Assembly (NCBI GenBank): GCA_041635755.1
Contig: JBFKUL010000003.1
Coordinates: 1-32,382 of the forward strand
From: JBFKUL01 sp041635755
GTDB lineage: Bacteria > Pseudomonadota > Gammaproteobacteria > Burkholderiales > SG8-39
Direction of reading: 5' to 3'
Length of the DNA stretch: 32,382 bases
The position numbers were made by a program, and so were the translations under genes. The notes under the pieces were generated by a model that saw only the letters and a list, made by a program, of their open reading frames with translations, was not told the DNA's origin and did not search any database. Of the stretch, positions 6,435 through 15,717 are shown piece by piece (positions within the stretch are counted from its first letter, which is position 1; every line of letters starts with the position of its first letter).

Positions 6435-9400
6435 CTAGCGACCGGACACGAAGCCGGCAATGTGCGCAAGCAGCTCGTCTTCCTGGTAGGGCTTGCCGAG
6501 AAACACGTTGACGCCGAGCTCGAGCGCGTGGCTGCGATGCTTGTCGGCGATGCGCGAGGTGATCATCACGATCGGCACCGCCCTGAGCCGCTCGTCGGCA
6601 CGCACGTTGCGCGTGAGATCGAAGCCGTCCATGCGCGGCATCTCGATATCGACCAGCATCACGTCCGGGACCATCTCGGCAAGTTGCTCGAGCGCCTCCA
6701 CGCCGTCCTTGGCCGTGATCACCTGATAGCCCTCGCGCGCCAGCAGCCGCCCGGTGATCTTGCGCACGGTCAGCGAGTCGTCGACCACCATGACGCGTGC
6801 GCGTGCTGCGCCGATCGCAACCGCTCTCGCCCGCTCTGATGCAAGGGCCGACGGGCGGGGCCTGCCGGCGAGCACCACGGGGTTGAGCACCAAGACGATT
6901 TCGCCGCTGCCCAGCACGGTGACCCCCGCCACCCCCGGGACGCGCTCGAGTTGCGGGCCAAGGTTCTTCACCACGACTTCCTGGTTGCCGATCATCTCGT
7001 CGACCTGCAGGGCGATCGATTCCATTCCTGCGCGCAACAGCAGCACCGGGGAATAGCGGCGCGTTTCCCCGGACGCCGCGCCCGTCTCGCCAAGCAGCTC
7101 GGGCAAGTAGGCGAAGCCGTACTGGCGGCCGGCCCATTCGATGTGCCCGGCCGCGCGCAACCGATCAAGCGCGTCGGCACGCAGCTGCTGCAGCTGCTCG
7201 ACCATCACGGCGGGCAACGCGCAGATCCGCGCGCCCGAACGCACCAGTACGGTTTGCGTGACCGCGGTGGTCAGCGGCAGCCGAATCGTGAACTTCGCGC
7301 CCCGTCCGCTCGCCGTCGCAATTTCGACGCGCCCGCCGAGCGCGCCGACTTCGTCCTTGACGACGTCGGTGCCCACGCCGCGGCCCGCGACCTCGGTGAT
7401 GTTCTCGGCGGTGGAGAATCCCGGCACGAAGATCAGGTCGGCAAGGCGCTGCGAGCTGACCGTCTCGCCGGCCCTGAGGAGCCCTTTCGCGAGCGCAATG
7501 CTGCGAATGCGCTCGAGGTCGAGCCCTGCGCCGTCGTCGGCGAGTGTAAGCACCACTTCGTTGCCTTCCTGGCGCACATCCAGCCGAATCTCGCCGATCT
7601 CGCTCTTGCCGGCGGCAGCGCGCGCCGCGGGGACCTCCAGCCCGTGAGTAATCGCATTGCGAATGAGATGCTCGAGTGGTGCGGTGATGCGCTCGAGCAC
7701 CGAGCGGTCGAGCTCGACGCCGCCGCCACGCAGCTCGAGCTGCGCCCGCTTGCCGAGCTCCTTCGAACTCTGGCGCACCAAACGATGCAAGCGCTGCGCG
7801 ATCGAACCCAGGGGCACCATGCGCACGCGCATCAGGTCCTGCTGCAGCTCCCGCGTCAGCCGCGCCTGCGCCGAAAGCGCGGCATCGGTGTCATCGACCA
7901 CGCGTGTAATGCTCTGGTGCACCGTCGAGACGTCGTTCACGCTTTCGGCCATCATGCGCGTGAGCTCCTGCACTCGGGTGAAGCGGTCGAACTCGAGCGG
8001 ATCGAAGCCGCCGTGCTGCTCCTCGATCTCCTTGGAGCGAGCCCGCATCTGCGATTCGGCCTGGATTTCGATCTCGCGCAACTGGCCGCGCAGGCGCCCC
8101 ACGTTCTCGGTGAGATCGGCGAGCGCGCCTTTAAGTGCGCGCACCTCGCCCTCGATGCGCGAGCGCGCAATCGCCACCTCGCCCGTCTGGTTGACCAGCT
8201 TCTCCAGGACCTGGGCGCGTACCCGCATCATGCCGCGCGCGTGCGCCGCTTCCTGGGGCAGCACGGAGGTCGGGCGCGGCTCGGGCACCGAGGGCACCGC
8301 TTGCGATTCGGCCGCGGCGGGCGCCGGCGCCTCGGCGAGCGCGCGGCCGGTTCTCTGCAGGCGCTCGAGCAACAGGCCGATGCGGTCGGTCGAGGTCTCG
8401 AGGTCGTCGAACATTCTCGGCGAGGCGCTGTTCAGCGCGACCGCGTCCTCGACCCGGGTCTCCATGAGGTGCGTGAGCTCGCCCAGGCTCATTACGCCCG
8501 CCATGCGCGCGCTGCCCTTGAGCGTGTGCAGCGCACGCCGCAAGGCGTTGGCGTGCTCCAGGCTCGCGGGCGCGCCACGCCATGCGCGCAGCAGCTCCCC
8601 GATCCGGGGCGCGAGCTCGCCGGCCTCCTCCAGGAAGACCGGCAGCAGCTGCGGATCGATATCGTCATCCAGTCGGCGCTGTCGCCGCTCGATCGGAATT
8701 TCCTCGACGAGAAGGTCGGCCGTGCTCGGCGGCGCTTCGTCCTCGGTCACCGGAAGCAGCTCGGGCTCTGCGGCCGCAGCTTCGACGGGCACTTCGGCAA
8801 TGGTTTCCGCGGCGGCGTTGGCAGGCGCGGATGCGCCCGCAGCCGCGAGCGCAATCACTGCGCCGCGTTCCGACGCCGTGTCCGGTTTTTCCTCGCGCGC
8901 CTCCCGCGGCTCGGCCGCAGTGTCGTCCAGCACCGGCGCGACCAGCGGCTCGGCCGGTCCGGTGATCAACTCGAGCGCGCTGCATAGCCGGTCTTGCGGC
9001 GCAGGCAGGTGCCGCTCGAGCACGCCGGCATACATGCTGCTCAACGCCGCAATGCAGCGCCCGAGCAGCTCGAGCTCGTCGGCCTGTACAGCCTCGGTCC
9101 GGCTTCGCAGCCGCAACAGCGCGTTCTCGAGCGCGTAACCGAGCGCGTGCATCGCGCCCAGCTGCACCGTGCCGCAGATTCCGGCGAAGGTGTGGGCGGC
9201 GCGCACGAGTTCGTCGCGCACGCGCTTGTCCAGCAGGGTCGCCGCGAGCTCGCGCTCGAGGGTGTCCAGATGCTGGCGCGCCTCATTGACGAACACGGCA
9301 AACAACGATGGCGAGATCTGAGCATCGCCAAGCACCACCGGCCGCTCTTCTGCGGGCGTCGCGGGCGCCTCGAGCACCGCGGGCGCGTGTACCGCGGCGG

Positions 9401-11813
9401 CCGCCGCGGGCGCGGGGGTACCCTCACCCAGGCGAACCCGCGTTGCGGCGGCGATGATCTCCTGCGGGTCCGGCTGCGGCTCGCCGCGGTGCAGCCTCGC
9501 GATCCAGTCCGAGAACGCCTCGTGCGCCTGAGCAAGCAGACCGCACAGTGCGGACGTGGCGCTGCGCTCCTCCTGCAACCAGAGGTTCATGACCTGCTCG
9601 ACCGCCCACGCCGCCTCGCCGAGCCGGGTTAGCCCGACCATGCGGCCGCTGCCCTTGAGCGTGTGGAAGGCGCGCCGAGTCGTCGCCAGGTGCGCAGTCG
9701 ACGCCGGCTGCGCACGGATCACCTCGAGATTCGAGGCGATGGTTGCGAGCACTTCAACCGCCTCCTCGAGGAAGATGACGAGCAGCTCCTGATCGAGCGC
9801 GTCGTCGCTCGCATCCTTGAGCCGCTCCGAATGCGCCGAGCCCGCGGCCTGCGGCTCCGGCTCCGGCTTGAGCGCGATGTGCAGCGTGTCGTCCGGATTG
9901 TCCGCCGCCTCGATTTGCGACAACGTCTCGCGGGCCTTGTCGCCCAGGGACCGGTCGGCCACCAGCTCGGCGTCCTTGCGGATGTCGTCCAGCCGGTGCT
10001 TGATCTCGGCGCGCAAGCGCTCGTCGGCGCGCTGGCCCTTGAATCTCTCGAGCAGCGTCAGCGCGTCGCGCGTCTTCTGCTCGAGCTCGATTTCGACGCT
10101 CGGTGCGGCCGCCTCCGGCGGTGGCGCGGACCGCGCGACCCGCACCGGTCGCATGGCCGCGGTGAAATCGGCCTTGCCGTGGCGCAGCGCCTCGATGTAG
10201 AAGCCAAGCCCCGAGAGGATCTGCGCCACGTCCTCGAACTGCTCGGTGCTCGGGCGCGTTGCCGCCGCGGCGAATCCTCGAATCGTCGCCGCGCAGCGCT
10301 CCAGCGCTTGTTCGGCCCGCTCTTCCCCGAGGACCCGCAGCGCGCCCGATACCTGATGGATCAGCGACTCGAGCGTCGCAAGCTCGCCGGCCTTCGCCGG
10401 ATCCCGGAAGTAGGCGTCCAGCGCCTGCTCGATGCGGTGCAGATTGGCCTGCATCTCGGCGAGCGCGCTATTCACGGCGAGCTTTTCCTGCGCGCGCCGG
10501 GTCATTTCGTCGACCAGGGCTGCCGTAGGCAGCGGCGAGGTGCTGTCGATGCTGAGCACCGCGGCGCGCAGGCGCGCACCCATGACTTTCACCTGCCGCT
10601 CGAAATCCTCGGGCAGGCGCCGGTAGTTGTCGGCCGCATTCTCCGCCAGCAGCAGCGCGGTCGCGATCTCCATGGCGACCACTTCCGACATCCTGCTCGG
10701 GTGCGCCTGCAGCTCGCGCGCAGCGCGACCGATCTCTGCCGTAAGGACGGCAACCTGTCGATTGCCGAGGCGCTCGCCCTGCGCGGCGATGGCTTCGGCG
10801 TGCTGCGCAAAAGCGGCAAGCGCGGATTCGGCGCCGGCCGCAAAGCGGTTCCAGGACTCCTTGGCTCCGGCGAGCGCCTCGCGCAGCGCGTGCGCAACCG
10901 GCATGCGCTGCGAAATGTCCGGCGAGCCGGTGGGCACCGGCACAGGATGCTCCAGCCGGTAGGCGTCCTTGACCGTGCGTGCGCGTGCGCTGCGCTCGCC
11001 GGCGCTCGCAACCCAGAAGAGCACCTCGCGCATCAGGCGCTCCGCGACCGACGGCGAGCCTTCGATCACGCGCCGCAGCTGCTGCTCGATCCTCGAGCAA
11101 AGTGGCTTGATACCGCTGCTTTCCGACGCGAGATCGCCGTGCGCCAGCGCGTCAAACAGCGCGCCGGCCGCCCACCAGAAAGCGCGCTGCACCGGCACCG
11201 ACTGAGTCGATTCGACGGCATCGACCGCAGCGCGCATTTCCGCGATCGCGGGCAGGTTGGACGGATCACGCAGAAAGTGAACCAGGCCTTGCTGGTAGCG
11301 CGCGCGCTGCGCACGCAGCAGCGCCTGCGCCTGCTCCGGCGCCAGGCTCAGCGCGGGCCGCTCGTGCGGCGGCGCTGGGAGCGTCAGGTCGGGGAAGTAG
11401 AGCTCAGCCTCCGAGGGTGCCGGTGCGGCGCGGGCGTGGGCAAGCTGGCGGTACTCGGGAAACAGCCGCATCGGCTGATCCGGCGCGCCTTCGAGCAGTT
11501 CGGACAGGTATTTGCCGATCGCGCCGATCGCCCGCTCGAGTGCCTGCGGCGCGCTTCCCGCCGCATCCACTTTGCCCGCCGCGAGTTCGGCGACCAGCTT
11601 TTCGGTCTCCTCGAAGAAGCGCGACACGCCCTCCAGACCGACGATCTGCACCGCGCCAGCCGCCTGGTGCAGGTGCATGCCGCAGGCCTCGAGCTCGCCT
11701 CGCCGATCGTTTCGGCCGCCGAAGACGCGCAGCGCCTCCTTGGCCCGCGCGAGCGACGAATCGATCTCGCTCTTGACCCAGCTCAGGGGACCGATGTCGA
11801 ACACGCTGCTCAT
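6435..11813 (-). CDS. chpA: ChpA/PilL: CheA-type hybrid histidine kinase of the type IV pilus chemosensory system
   Basis: This 1792-residue multidomain kinase gives signal output for twitching motility. Hpt-like modules are centred on His49 (HLHQAAGAVQ), His486 (IHQVSGALRV), His717 (HTLKGSGRMVGL), His874 (HTFAGICGTV) and His1096 (HTLKGSARMAGV). Only His717 and His1096 have the full HTLKGS motif. A CheA dimerisation region spans about 1196-1345. The ATPase domain follows, with N box EHLIRNAITHG (1381-1391), G1 LADDGAG (Asp1427) and G2 GRGVGTD (1478-1484). A CheW-like domain spans about 1513-1650 and a receiver domain 1673-1792 (Asp1678-Asp1679, phospho-site Asp1722, Lys1774). Acidic/Ala-Pro linkers separate the modules. 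It is shorter than Pseudomonas ChpA (about 2470 residues). It lies 22 bases after pilJ, without a clear ribosome site. No cheB- or cheR-type gene follows. Confidence 0.95.
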   Translation of the reverse strand: MSSVFDIGPLSWVKSEIDSSLARAKEALRVFGGRNDRRGELEACGMHLHQAAGAVQIVGLEGVSRFFEETEKLVAELAAGKVDAAGSAPQALERAIGAIGKYLSELLEGAPDQPMRLFPEYRQLAHARAAPAPSEAELYFPDLTLPAPPHERPALSLAPEQAQALLRAQRARYQQGLVHFLRDPSNLPAIAEMRAAVDAVESTQSVPVQRAFWWAAGALFDALAHGDLASESSGIKPLCSRIEQQLRRVIEGSPSVAERLMREVLFWVASAGERSARARTVKDAYRLEHPVPVPTGSPDISQRMPVAHALREALAGAKESWNRFAAGAESALAAFAQHAEAIAAQGERLGNRQVAVLTAEIGRAARELQAHPSRMSEVVAMEIATALLLAENAADNYRRLPEDFERQVKVMGARLRAAVLSIDSTSPLPTAALVDEMTRRAQEKLAVNSALAEMQANLHRIEQALDAYFRDPAKAGELATLESLIHQVSGALRVLGEERAEQALERCAATIRGFAAAATRPSTEQFEDVAQILSGLGFYIEALRHGKADFTAAMRPVRVARSAPPPEAAAPSVEIELEQKTRDALTLLERFKGQRADERLRAEIKHRLDDIRKDAELVADRSLGDKARETLSQIEAADNPDDTLHIALKPEPEPQAAGSAHSERLKDASDDALDQELLVIFLEEAVEVLATIASNLEVIRAQPASTAHLATTRRAFHTLKGSGRMVGLTRLGEAAWAVEQVMNLWLQEERSATSALCGLLAQAHEAFSDWIARLHRGEPQPDPQEIIAAATRVRLGEGTPAPAAAAAVHAPAVLEAPATPAEERPVVLGDAQISPSLFAVFVNEARQHLDTLERELAATLLDKRVRDELVRAAHTFAGICGTVQLGAMHALGYALENALLRLRSRTEAVQADELELLGRCIAALSSMYAGVLERHLPAPQDRLCSALELITGPAEPLVAPVLDDTAAEPREAREEKPDTASERGAVIALAAAGASAPANAAAETIAEVPVEAAAAEPELLPVTEDEAPPSTADLLVEEIPIERRQRRLDDDIDPQLLPVFLEEAGELAPRIGELLRAWRGAPASLEHANALRRALHTLKGSARMAGVMSLGELTHLMETRVEDAVALNSASPRMFDDLETSTDRIGLLLERLQRTGRALAEAPAPAAAESQAVPSVPEPRPTSVLPQEAAHARGMMRVRAQVLEKLVNQTGEVAIARSRIEGEVRALKGALADLTENVGRLRGQLREIEIQAESQMRARSKEIEEQHGGFDPLEFDRFTRVQELTRMMAESVNDVSTVHQSITRVVDDTDAALSAQARLTRELQQDLMRVRMVPLGSIAQRLHRLVRQSSKELGKRAQLELRGGGVELDRSVLERITAPLEHLIRNAITHGLEVPAARAAAGKSEIGEIRLDVRQEGNEVVLTLADDGAGLDLERIRSIALAKGLLRAGETVSSQRLADLIFVPGFSTAENITEVAGRGVGTDVVKDEVGALGGRVEIATASGRGAKFTIRLPLTTAVTQTVLVRSGARICALPAVMVEQLQQLRADALDRLRAAGHIEWAGRQYGFAYLPELLGETGAASGETRRYSPVLLLRAGMESIALQVDEMIGNQEVVVKNLGPQLERVPGVAGVTVLGSGEIVLVLNPVVLAGRPRPSALASERARAVAIGAARARVMVVDDSLTVRKITGRLLAREGYQVITAKDGVEALEQLAEMVPDVMLVDIEMPRMDGFDLTRNVRADERLRAVPIVMITSRIADKHRSHALELGVNVFLGKPYQEDELLAHIAGFVSGR

Positions 11814-11835
11814 GCGGCGGGGCCTGCGCTCCAGG

Positions 11836-13968
11836 TCAGACCTTGAAGTTCGCCACCGAGCTCTTCAGATCGCGCGCCAGCGTCGCCAGCTCGCCGACCG
11901 AGGCCGCGGTGCGCTTGGTACCTTCGGTCGCCTGCTCGGTAATGCCCAGAATGTTGCGCATGCTCACCGCCACCGCACCCGCCGCTTTCGCCTGACCCTG
12001 CGTCGTCTTGGAAATGGTTTCGATCAGCGTCGCCAACCGGCGCGACACCTCGCCGATCTCGGCCAGCGCCTGTCCTGCCGCGTCTGAGAGCCTCGCGCCC
12101 TCGACCACACCCTGGGTGCTCTTCTCCATCGCACTCACCGCGTCGTGCGTGTCGGTCTGAATCGTCTTGACGATGGCGCCGATCTGCTTGGTCGCCTCGG
12201 CCGAGCGCTCGGCGAGCCGCTGCACTTCCTCGGCGACTACCGTGAAGCCGCGCCCCGCCTCGCCCGCCGAAGCGGCCTGAATCGCAGCGTTCAGCGCCAG
12301 CACGTTGGTCTGCTCGGTGATGTCGGTGATCAGCTCGACGATCTCGCCGATTTCCTGGGAGGATTCGCCGAGCCGCTTGATGCGCTTGGCGGTCTCCTGG
12401 ATGCCGTCGCGAATCTCGTTCATGCCTGCTATCGCACTCTGCACCGCACTCTGTCCCTTTTCGGCAGCCGAGAGCGAACTGCGCGCGACACGTGCCGACT
12501 CGGCGGCGCTCGCCGACACCTCGTTGATGGCCCGCGCCATGCCGAGTACCTGCGAGCCGGTGGTGCGGATCTCCTGCGACTGGCGCTCGGCCGCCGCAAT
12601 CAGCTGCGTTGTGGTTTGCTGGGCGGACTCGGACGCGCTCGATACCTGCGTGGCGGCGTTGTTGATGCGGCCCACCAGCTCGCGCAGCTCCTCGATAGCG
12701 AAGTTGACTGAGTCAGCGATCGCACCGGTGATGTCCTCGGTCACCGTCGCCCGGACGGTCAGGTCGCCCTCCGCGAAGCCTTGCATCTCGTTCATCAGGC
12801 GCAGAATGGCCTCCTGATTCTGGTCGTTCTGGCGCTTCGCCCGCGCTTCGTCGGTTTCCGCGCTCTCTCGGCGCAGGCGCTCGTCCCCGACGAACGTAAA
12901 GGCCATCAGCGCGAGCACCACGGCCATCATTGCCACGACTGCGGCGATGACATAGATCGTCTTCGATTGCGCGAGGTCTGCCTCGAGCTCGTTGGCGAGG
13001 CGCTCCGAGGCGCCGAGCAGCTTCTCCGAGTCGTTGAACACGGCGAACGCTGCGTTCTTCGCCGACACCAGGCGCTGCATGTTGCCGAGGATCGAGGAAA
13101 CCGAGTCGCGATAGATCTGGAACGCGTCGCCGAGCTCGATCAGCTTGGCGGCGGTGTCCGGATTCTTCGGCGCCGGCAGGCGCATGGCGTCGCTGCCTTG
13201 CTGTAGCGCGACCATCGTGCCGCGGAACTCGTTGGTGTCCTTGCCGAGCAGGAACGCGACCTCCGGGTCGATGGTCTCACCCGCGAGCAACGCGTTGGCG
13301 TTCTTCGCCATGCGCTGGGTGAGCATCACCAGTTGTCCCGCGGCGGAGATCTCGCGCGGCGAGGCGCCGCTCTGCAACTTGAGCGCCTGCACCTGCTCCG
13401 CGAGGTCGAGCAGCAACGGGTTGGAGCCGTTGACCTTGGCGACCGCGCCGCCGAGCCCGACCAGGTTCTTCTGCTCGCGCAGCAGCGTGCCCGAATTGCG
13501 CTCCGTGCGCTCCCACTCCTTGACGAGCGCGTCGAGCGCCGGCTGCACTCGCTCCGGGGTCGCCGGGATGGCCTCGCCACTCACTGCGCCGCCTTTTCTG
13601 AGCCGCTCAAGAATGGCGCCGAAGGCATCTCGGCTCGCCTGCACCTGCTGGAATGCCTCCGGGTTGCCGAGCAGGCCCTGCAGCGACGCCTTCGCCAGGC
13701 GTTGCGAAAGCATGCGCAGCTGACCGGCGTCGGCGATGTACTGGGCGCCAAAGCGCGCATCGCGGTTGTTGACCCACACCAGGAATACCGCGACCACCAA
13801 CAGCATGACGAACAGCGGCAGCAGCACGGTGAGCTGCTTGCCGTGCAGGGCGCGCGCCAGCGCATCCGCGGCGCGACCCGCAGGTTTCTGCGCGATCGGC
13901 GACGCGGCCGCGAACGGACTGTCCGCTTCGCCCTTGCCTGCCAATTTAACGGCCAACTTGAATGCCAT
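11836..13968 (-). CDS. pilJ: PilJ methyl-accepting chemoreceptor for twitching motility
   Basis: PilJ is the 710-residue inner-membrane receptor of the Pil-Chp pathway. Transmembrane helices lie at about 45-66 and 337-361. The periplasmic part (about 67-336) holds two PilJ-type four-helix repeats, visible as the paired motifs AGQLRMLSQRLAKAS (81-95) and AGQLVMLTQRMAKNA (210-224). A HAMP-like segment is followed by the cytoplasmic coiled-coil. The MCP signalling hairpin is at 551-589 (TEQTNVLALNAAIQAASAGE and on). The ATG has an excellent ribosome site (GGAGGACAC). It lies between pilI and chpA. The methylation helices are present, but no pilK or chpB modification gene is in the operon. Confidence 0.95.
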   Translation of the reverse strand: MAFKLAVKLAGKGEADSPFAAASPIAQKPAGRAADALARALHGKQLTVLLPLFVMLLVVAVFLVWVNNRDARFGAQYIADAGQLRMLSQRLAKASLQGLLGNPEAFQQVQASRDAFGAILERLRKGGAVSGEAIPATPERVQPALDALVKEWERTERNSGTLLREQKNLVGLGGAVAKVNGSNPLLLDLAEQVQALKLQSGASPREISAAGQLVMLTQRMAKNANALLAGETIDPEVAFLLGKDTNEFRGTMVALQQGSDAMRLPAPKNPDTAAKLIELGDAFQIYRDSVSSILGNMQRLVSAKNAAFAVFNDSEKLLGASERLANELEADLAQSKTIYVIAAVVAMMAVVLALMAFTFVGDERLRRESAETDEARAKRQNDQNQEAILRLMNEMQGFAEGDLTVRATVTEDITGAIADSVNFAIEELRELVGRINNAATQVSSASESAQQTTTQLIAAAERQSQEIRTTGSQVLGMARAINEVSASAAESARVARSSLSAAEKGQSAVQSAIAGMNEIRDGIQETAKRIKRLGESSQEIGEIVELITDITEQTNVLALNAAIQAASAGEAGRGFTVVAEEVQRLAERSAEATKQIGAIVKTIQTDTHDAVSAMEKSTQGVVEGARLSDAAGQALAEIGEVSRRLATLIETISKTTQGQAKAAGAVAVSMRNILGITEQATEGTKRTAASVGELATLARDLKSSVANFKV

Positions 13969-14018
13969 GTGTCCTCCGGCTCACGTTCAGCGCGGCGGCG
14001 TGCCGCGCGGTGTTTGTT

Positions 14019-14534
14019 CTAGTGCATCGCGACATTGAGAAACTCGCGGTGCGAAAGCAATCGGGTGCTGTCAAGCTCGTGCCAGATGCGTCCCTCGGCA
14101 TCTCGCCAGGCCTTCTCGGCCCACTTCGCCGCGGCGCCATTCCTGCGGCTGCGCTCGAACTCGCGAAGGTTGCGCAGCCCGGCGAGCCGCGTGACCAGCA
14201 GCGCCGCGTTGATCGCGTGCGGCTGCCCGATCAGCAGCAGCCGGCTCTCGACGCCGAGTGCGCTCGGCGGGCCACCGAGGAAGGCGCCGAAATCGGAGAT
14301 GCCGAAGAGCACGCCGCGCACGTTGGCCACGCCGACGAACCAGCTTTGCGTCAGGGGCACGCGCGCAATCTCGGGCACGGCGAGCACTTCGCCGGCGCTC
14401 TCGAGGCGCACCAGCCAGTGCGTGCCGCCCGCCTCGAACGACAGGCGTGCGCTGGGCGTGGCTTCGCTGGCAGCCGCGCGAATACGGCTCGCGAGCGATT
14501 CCTGGAAGTCCCTTAGGCTGGTGCGCTTCGACAC
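14019..14534 (-). CDS. pilI: PilI, CheW-like coupling protein
   Basis: This 171-residue CheW-domain protein couples the receptor PilJ to the kinase ChpA in the cytoplasm. CheW features include LVRLESAGEVLAVPEIARVPLTQSWFVGVANVRGVLFGISDF (about 41-82), with the conserved VANVRG turn. The tail (KWAEKAWRDAEGRIWHELDSTRLLSHREFLNVA) is the form typical of PilI. I chose the GTG start eight bases after the pilH stop because the following SKRTSLRDFQESLA matches PilI N termini; longer upstream reading would overlap pilH. The ribosome site is weak, so coupling to pilH is likely. pilJ follows after 50 bases. Confidence 0.92.
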   Translation of the reverse strand: MSKRTSLRDFQESLASRIRAAASEATPSARLSFEAGGTHWLVRLESAGEVLAVPEIARVPLTQSWFVGVANVRGVLFGISDFGAFLGGPPSALGVESRLLLIGQPHAINAALLVTRLAGLRNLREFERSRRNGAAAKWAEKAWRDAEGRIWHELDSTRLLSHREFLNVAMH

Positions 14535-14542
14535 GGAGCCCG

Positions 14543-14908
14543 TCAGCCGAGCGCCGCGATCTTGCTCGCGAGCTCTTTCACATCCACCGGCTTGACGATG
14601 TAGTCCTTGGCGCCCTGTCGCAGACCCCAGATGCGGTCGGTCTCCTGCGATTTGGTGGTGCACATGATGACCGGAATGTGCTTGGTGGCCTCGTCGCGCG
14701 CGATCTGGCGCGTCGCCTGAAAGCCATTGGTACCCGGCATCACCACATCCATGATGACGAGATCCGGCCGCTCGGCCTTGGCCTTCTCGAGCGCCTGCTC
14801 GCCGCTGTCGGCGAGCGAGACCTGGTAGCCGAGCTTGGTCAGATTCTCGAGCAGGAACTGCCGGTCGGTGGCCGAGTCGTCGACCACCAGGATTCTCTTG
14901 ACGGGCAT
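14543..14908 (-). CDS. pilH: PilH, single-domain response regulator
   Basis: This 121-residue stand-alone CheY-like receiver carries the acidic pair Asp10-Asp11, phospho-acceptor Asp54 (VIMDVVMPG), the switch CTT at 83-85 and Lys106 in IVKP. In type IV pilus systems PilH is phosphorylated by ChpA and affects pilus retraction or acts as a phosphate sink. The ATG follows GGAG with eight bases of spacing. It lies 17 bases after pilG and 8 before pilI, so all five pil-chp genes form one operon. Confidence 0.95.
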   Translation of the reverse strand: MPVKRILVVDDSATDRQFLLENLTKLGYQVSLADSGEQALEKAKAERPDLVIMDVVMPGTNGFQATRQIARDEATKHIPVIMCTTKSQETDRIWGLRQGAKDYIVKPVDVKELASKIAALG

Positions 14909-14925
14909 GGCGCTATCTCCGTGGT

Positions 14926-15348
14926 TCAGTTCGCGCGGCCGGCGCGGGCCGGGCCCGCCGCGCGGGGTGCATGATCGGCAACCGCCTTCAGCAGGCTGTC
15001 CTTGCTGAAGGGTTTGGTCAGGTATTCGCTGGAGCCCACCATGCGGCCGCGCGCGCGATCGAACAGGCCGTCCTTGGATGACAGCATGACGACCGGCGTG
15101 GCCGCGAACTTCGGGTTCTTCTTGATCAGCGCGCAGGTCTGGTATCCATCCAGACGCGGCATCATGATGTCGACGAACACGACGGCCGGTTGATGATCGG
15201 CGATCTTGGCTAGGGCGTCGAAGCCGTCTTCGGCGAGGATCACCCTGCAGCCGGCCTGCAGAAGAAAGATCTCGGCGCTGCGACGAATGGTGTTCGAGTC
15301 GTCGATCACCATTACCTTGATGCCGGCAAGGTCGGCCGTGTCGGCCAT
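14926..15348 (-). CDS. pilG: PilG, single-domain response regulator
   Basis: This 140-residue CheY-like protein has Asp16-Asp17, phospho-acceptor Asp60 (VVFVDIMMPRLDG), the Ser90/Ser91 switch and Lys112 in LTKPF. PilG is the response regulator that promotes pilus extension and, in Pseudomonas, feeds cAMP signalling. The start is the ATG before ADTADLAGIKVMVIDD; a G-rich ribosome site (GGGGGTG) lies eight bases upstream. A TTG six codons earlier is the only in-frame alternative nearby. The C-terminal 13 residues are a low-complexity Ala/Arg/Gly tail. It is the first gene of the chemosensory operon, 166 bases after rubredoxin. Confidence 0.95.
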   Translation of the reverse strand: MADTADLAGIKVMVIDDSNTIRRSAEIFLLQAGCRVILAEDGFDALAKIADHQPAVVFVDIMMPRLDGYQTCALIKKNPKFAATPVVMLSSKDGLFDRARGRMVGSSEYLTKPFSKDSLLKAVADHAPRAAGPARAGRAN

Positions 15349-15425
15349 CGTGCAACACCCCCGCAAGAGCTTCCGCGTTCGCGAACTGCCGCAGCCCCAT
15401 GCCCGGCGCGCGAATCGTCGTCAAA

Positions 15426-15448
15426 CCCGCGCGAACGCTGCGCGCGGG
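15426..15448 (-). terminator. strong GC hairpin between rubredoxin and pilG
   Basis: A perfect 8-bp stem (CCCGCGCG/CGCGCGGG) with a 7-base loop is followed on the minus strand by only TTTG. It could end the rubredoxin transcript, or form part of the pilG leader if transcription begins at the TAGTAT box upstream. The T-run is too short for a confident intrinsic terminator. Confidence 0.4.
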
Positions 15449-15462
15449 CCAGCCCGGCAAGC

Positions 15463-15468
15463 ATACTA
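15463..15468 (-). promoter_or_regulatory. putative -10 box ahead of the pil-chp operon
   Basis: TAGTAT on the minus strand lies in the 166-base gap between rubredoxin and pilG. It would give a leader of roughly 105 bases that contains the GC hairpin at 15426-15448. No convincing -35 is seen, and I find no -24/-12 sigma-54 pattern with correct spacing. Confidence 0.25.
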
Positions 15469-15514
15469 GAGGGGCAAGCGAAGTTGAAAGCGTCGCATGT
15501 GCAAAAGTGCCTGC

Positions 15515-15697
15515 TCAGATCTCGATCATCTCGAAATCGTCCTTGCGCGCGCCGCACTCGGGACAGGTCCAGTTGATCGGTACATCTTCCCAGCGCGTGC
15601 CGGGTGCGATGCCTTCGTCGGGCAGACCTGCGGCTTCGTCGTACACGAAGCCGCAGATGAGGCACATCCAGCTGCGATATTCGGGCGTCGGCGCCAT
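15515..15697 (-). CDS. rubA: rubredoxin
   Basis: This 60-residue one-iron electron carrier has both knuckle motifs: Cys12-Leu-Ile-Cys15-Gly and Cys45-Pro-Glu-Cys48-Gly. The rest is standard, with FVYDEAAG, the GIAPGTRWEDVP loop and Trp43. It transfers single electrons in the cytoplasm; the partner here is unknown. The chosen ATG gives a normal-length rubredoxin; reading further upstream would add about 65 unrelated residues across the thiD promoter region. It precedes pilG on the same strand, an arrangement I recall from other betaproteobacteria. No functional link to pili is evident from sequence. Confidence 0.95.
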   Translation of the reverse strand: MAPTPEYRSWMCLICGFVYDEAAGLPDEGIAPGTRWEDVPINWTCPECGARKDDFEMIEI

Positions 15698-15717
15698 CGA
15701 GTGCGGGCGAGGTGGGT

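Noticed and set aside
9663..11846. Long open frame (727 codons) on the plus strand opposite chpA
   Set aside because: High-GC coding DNA leaves the opposite strand open; the product is Arg/Leu/Gly-rich with no recognisable family, and chpA on the other strand is clear.
15474..15512. Sigma-54 promoter for the pil-chp operon
   Set aside because: A GGCAC...TTGCA pair exists, but the GG-to-GC spacing is about 7 instead of 10 bases.
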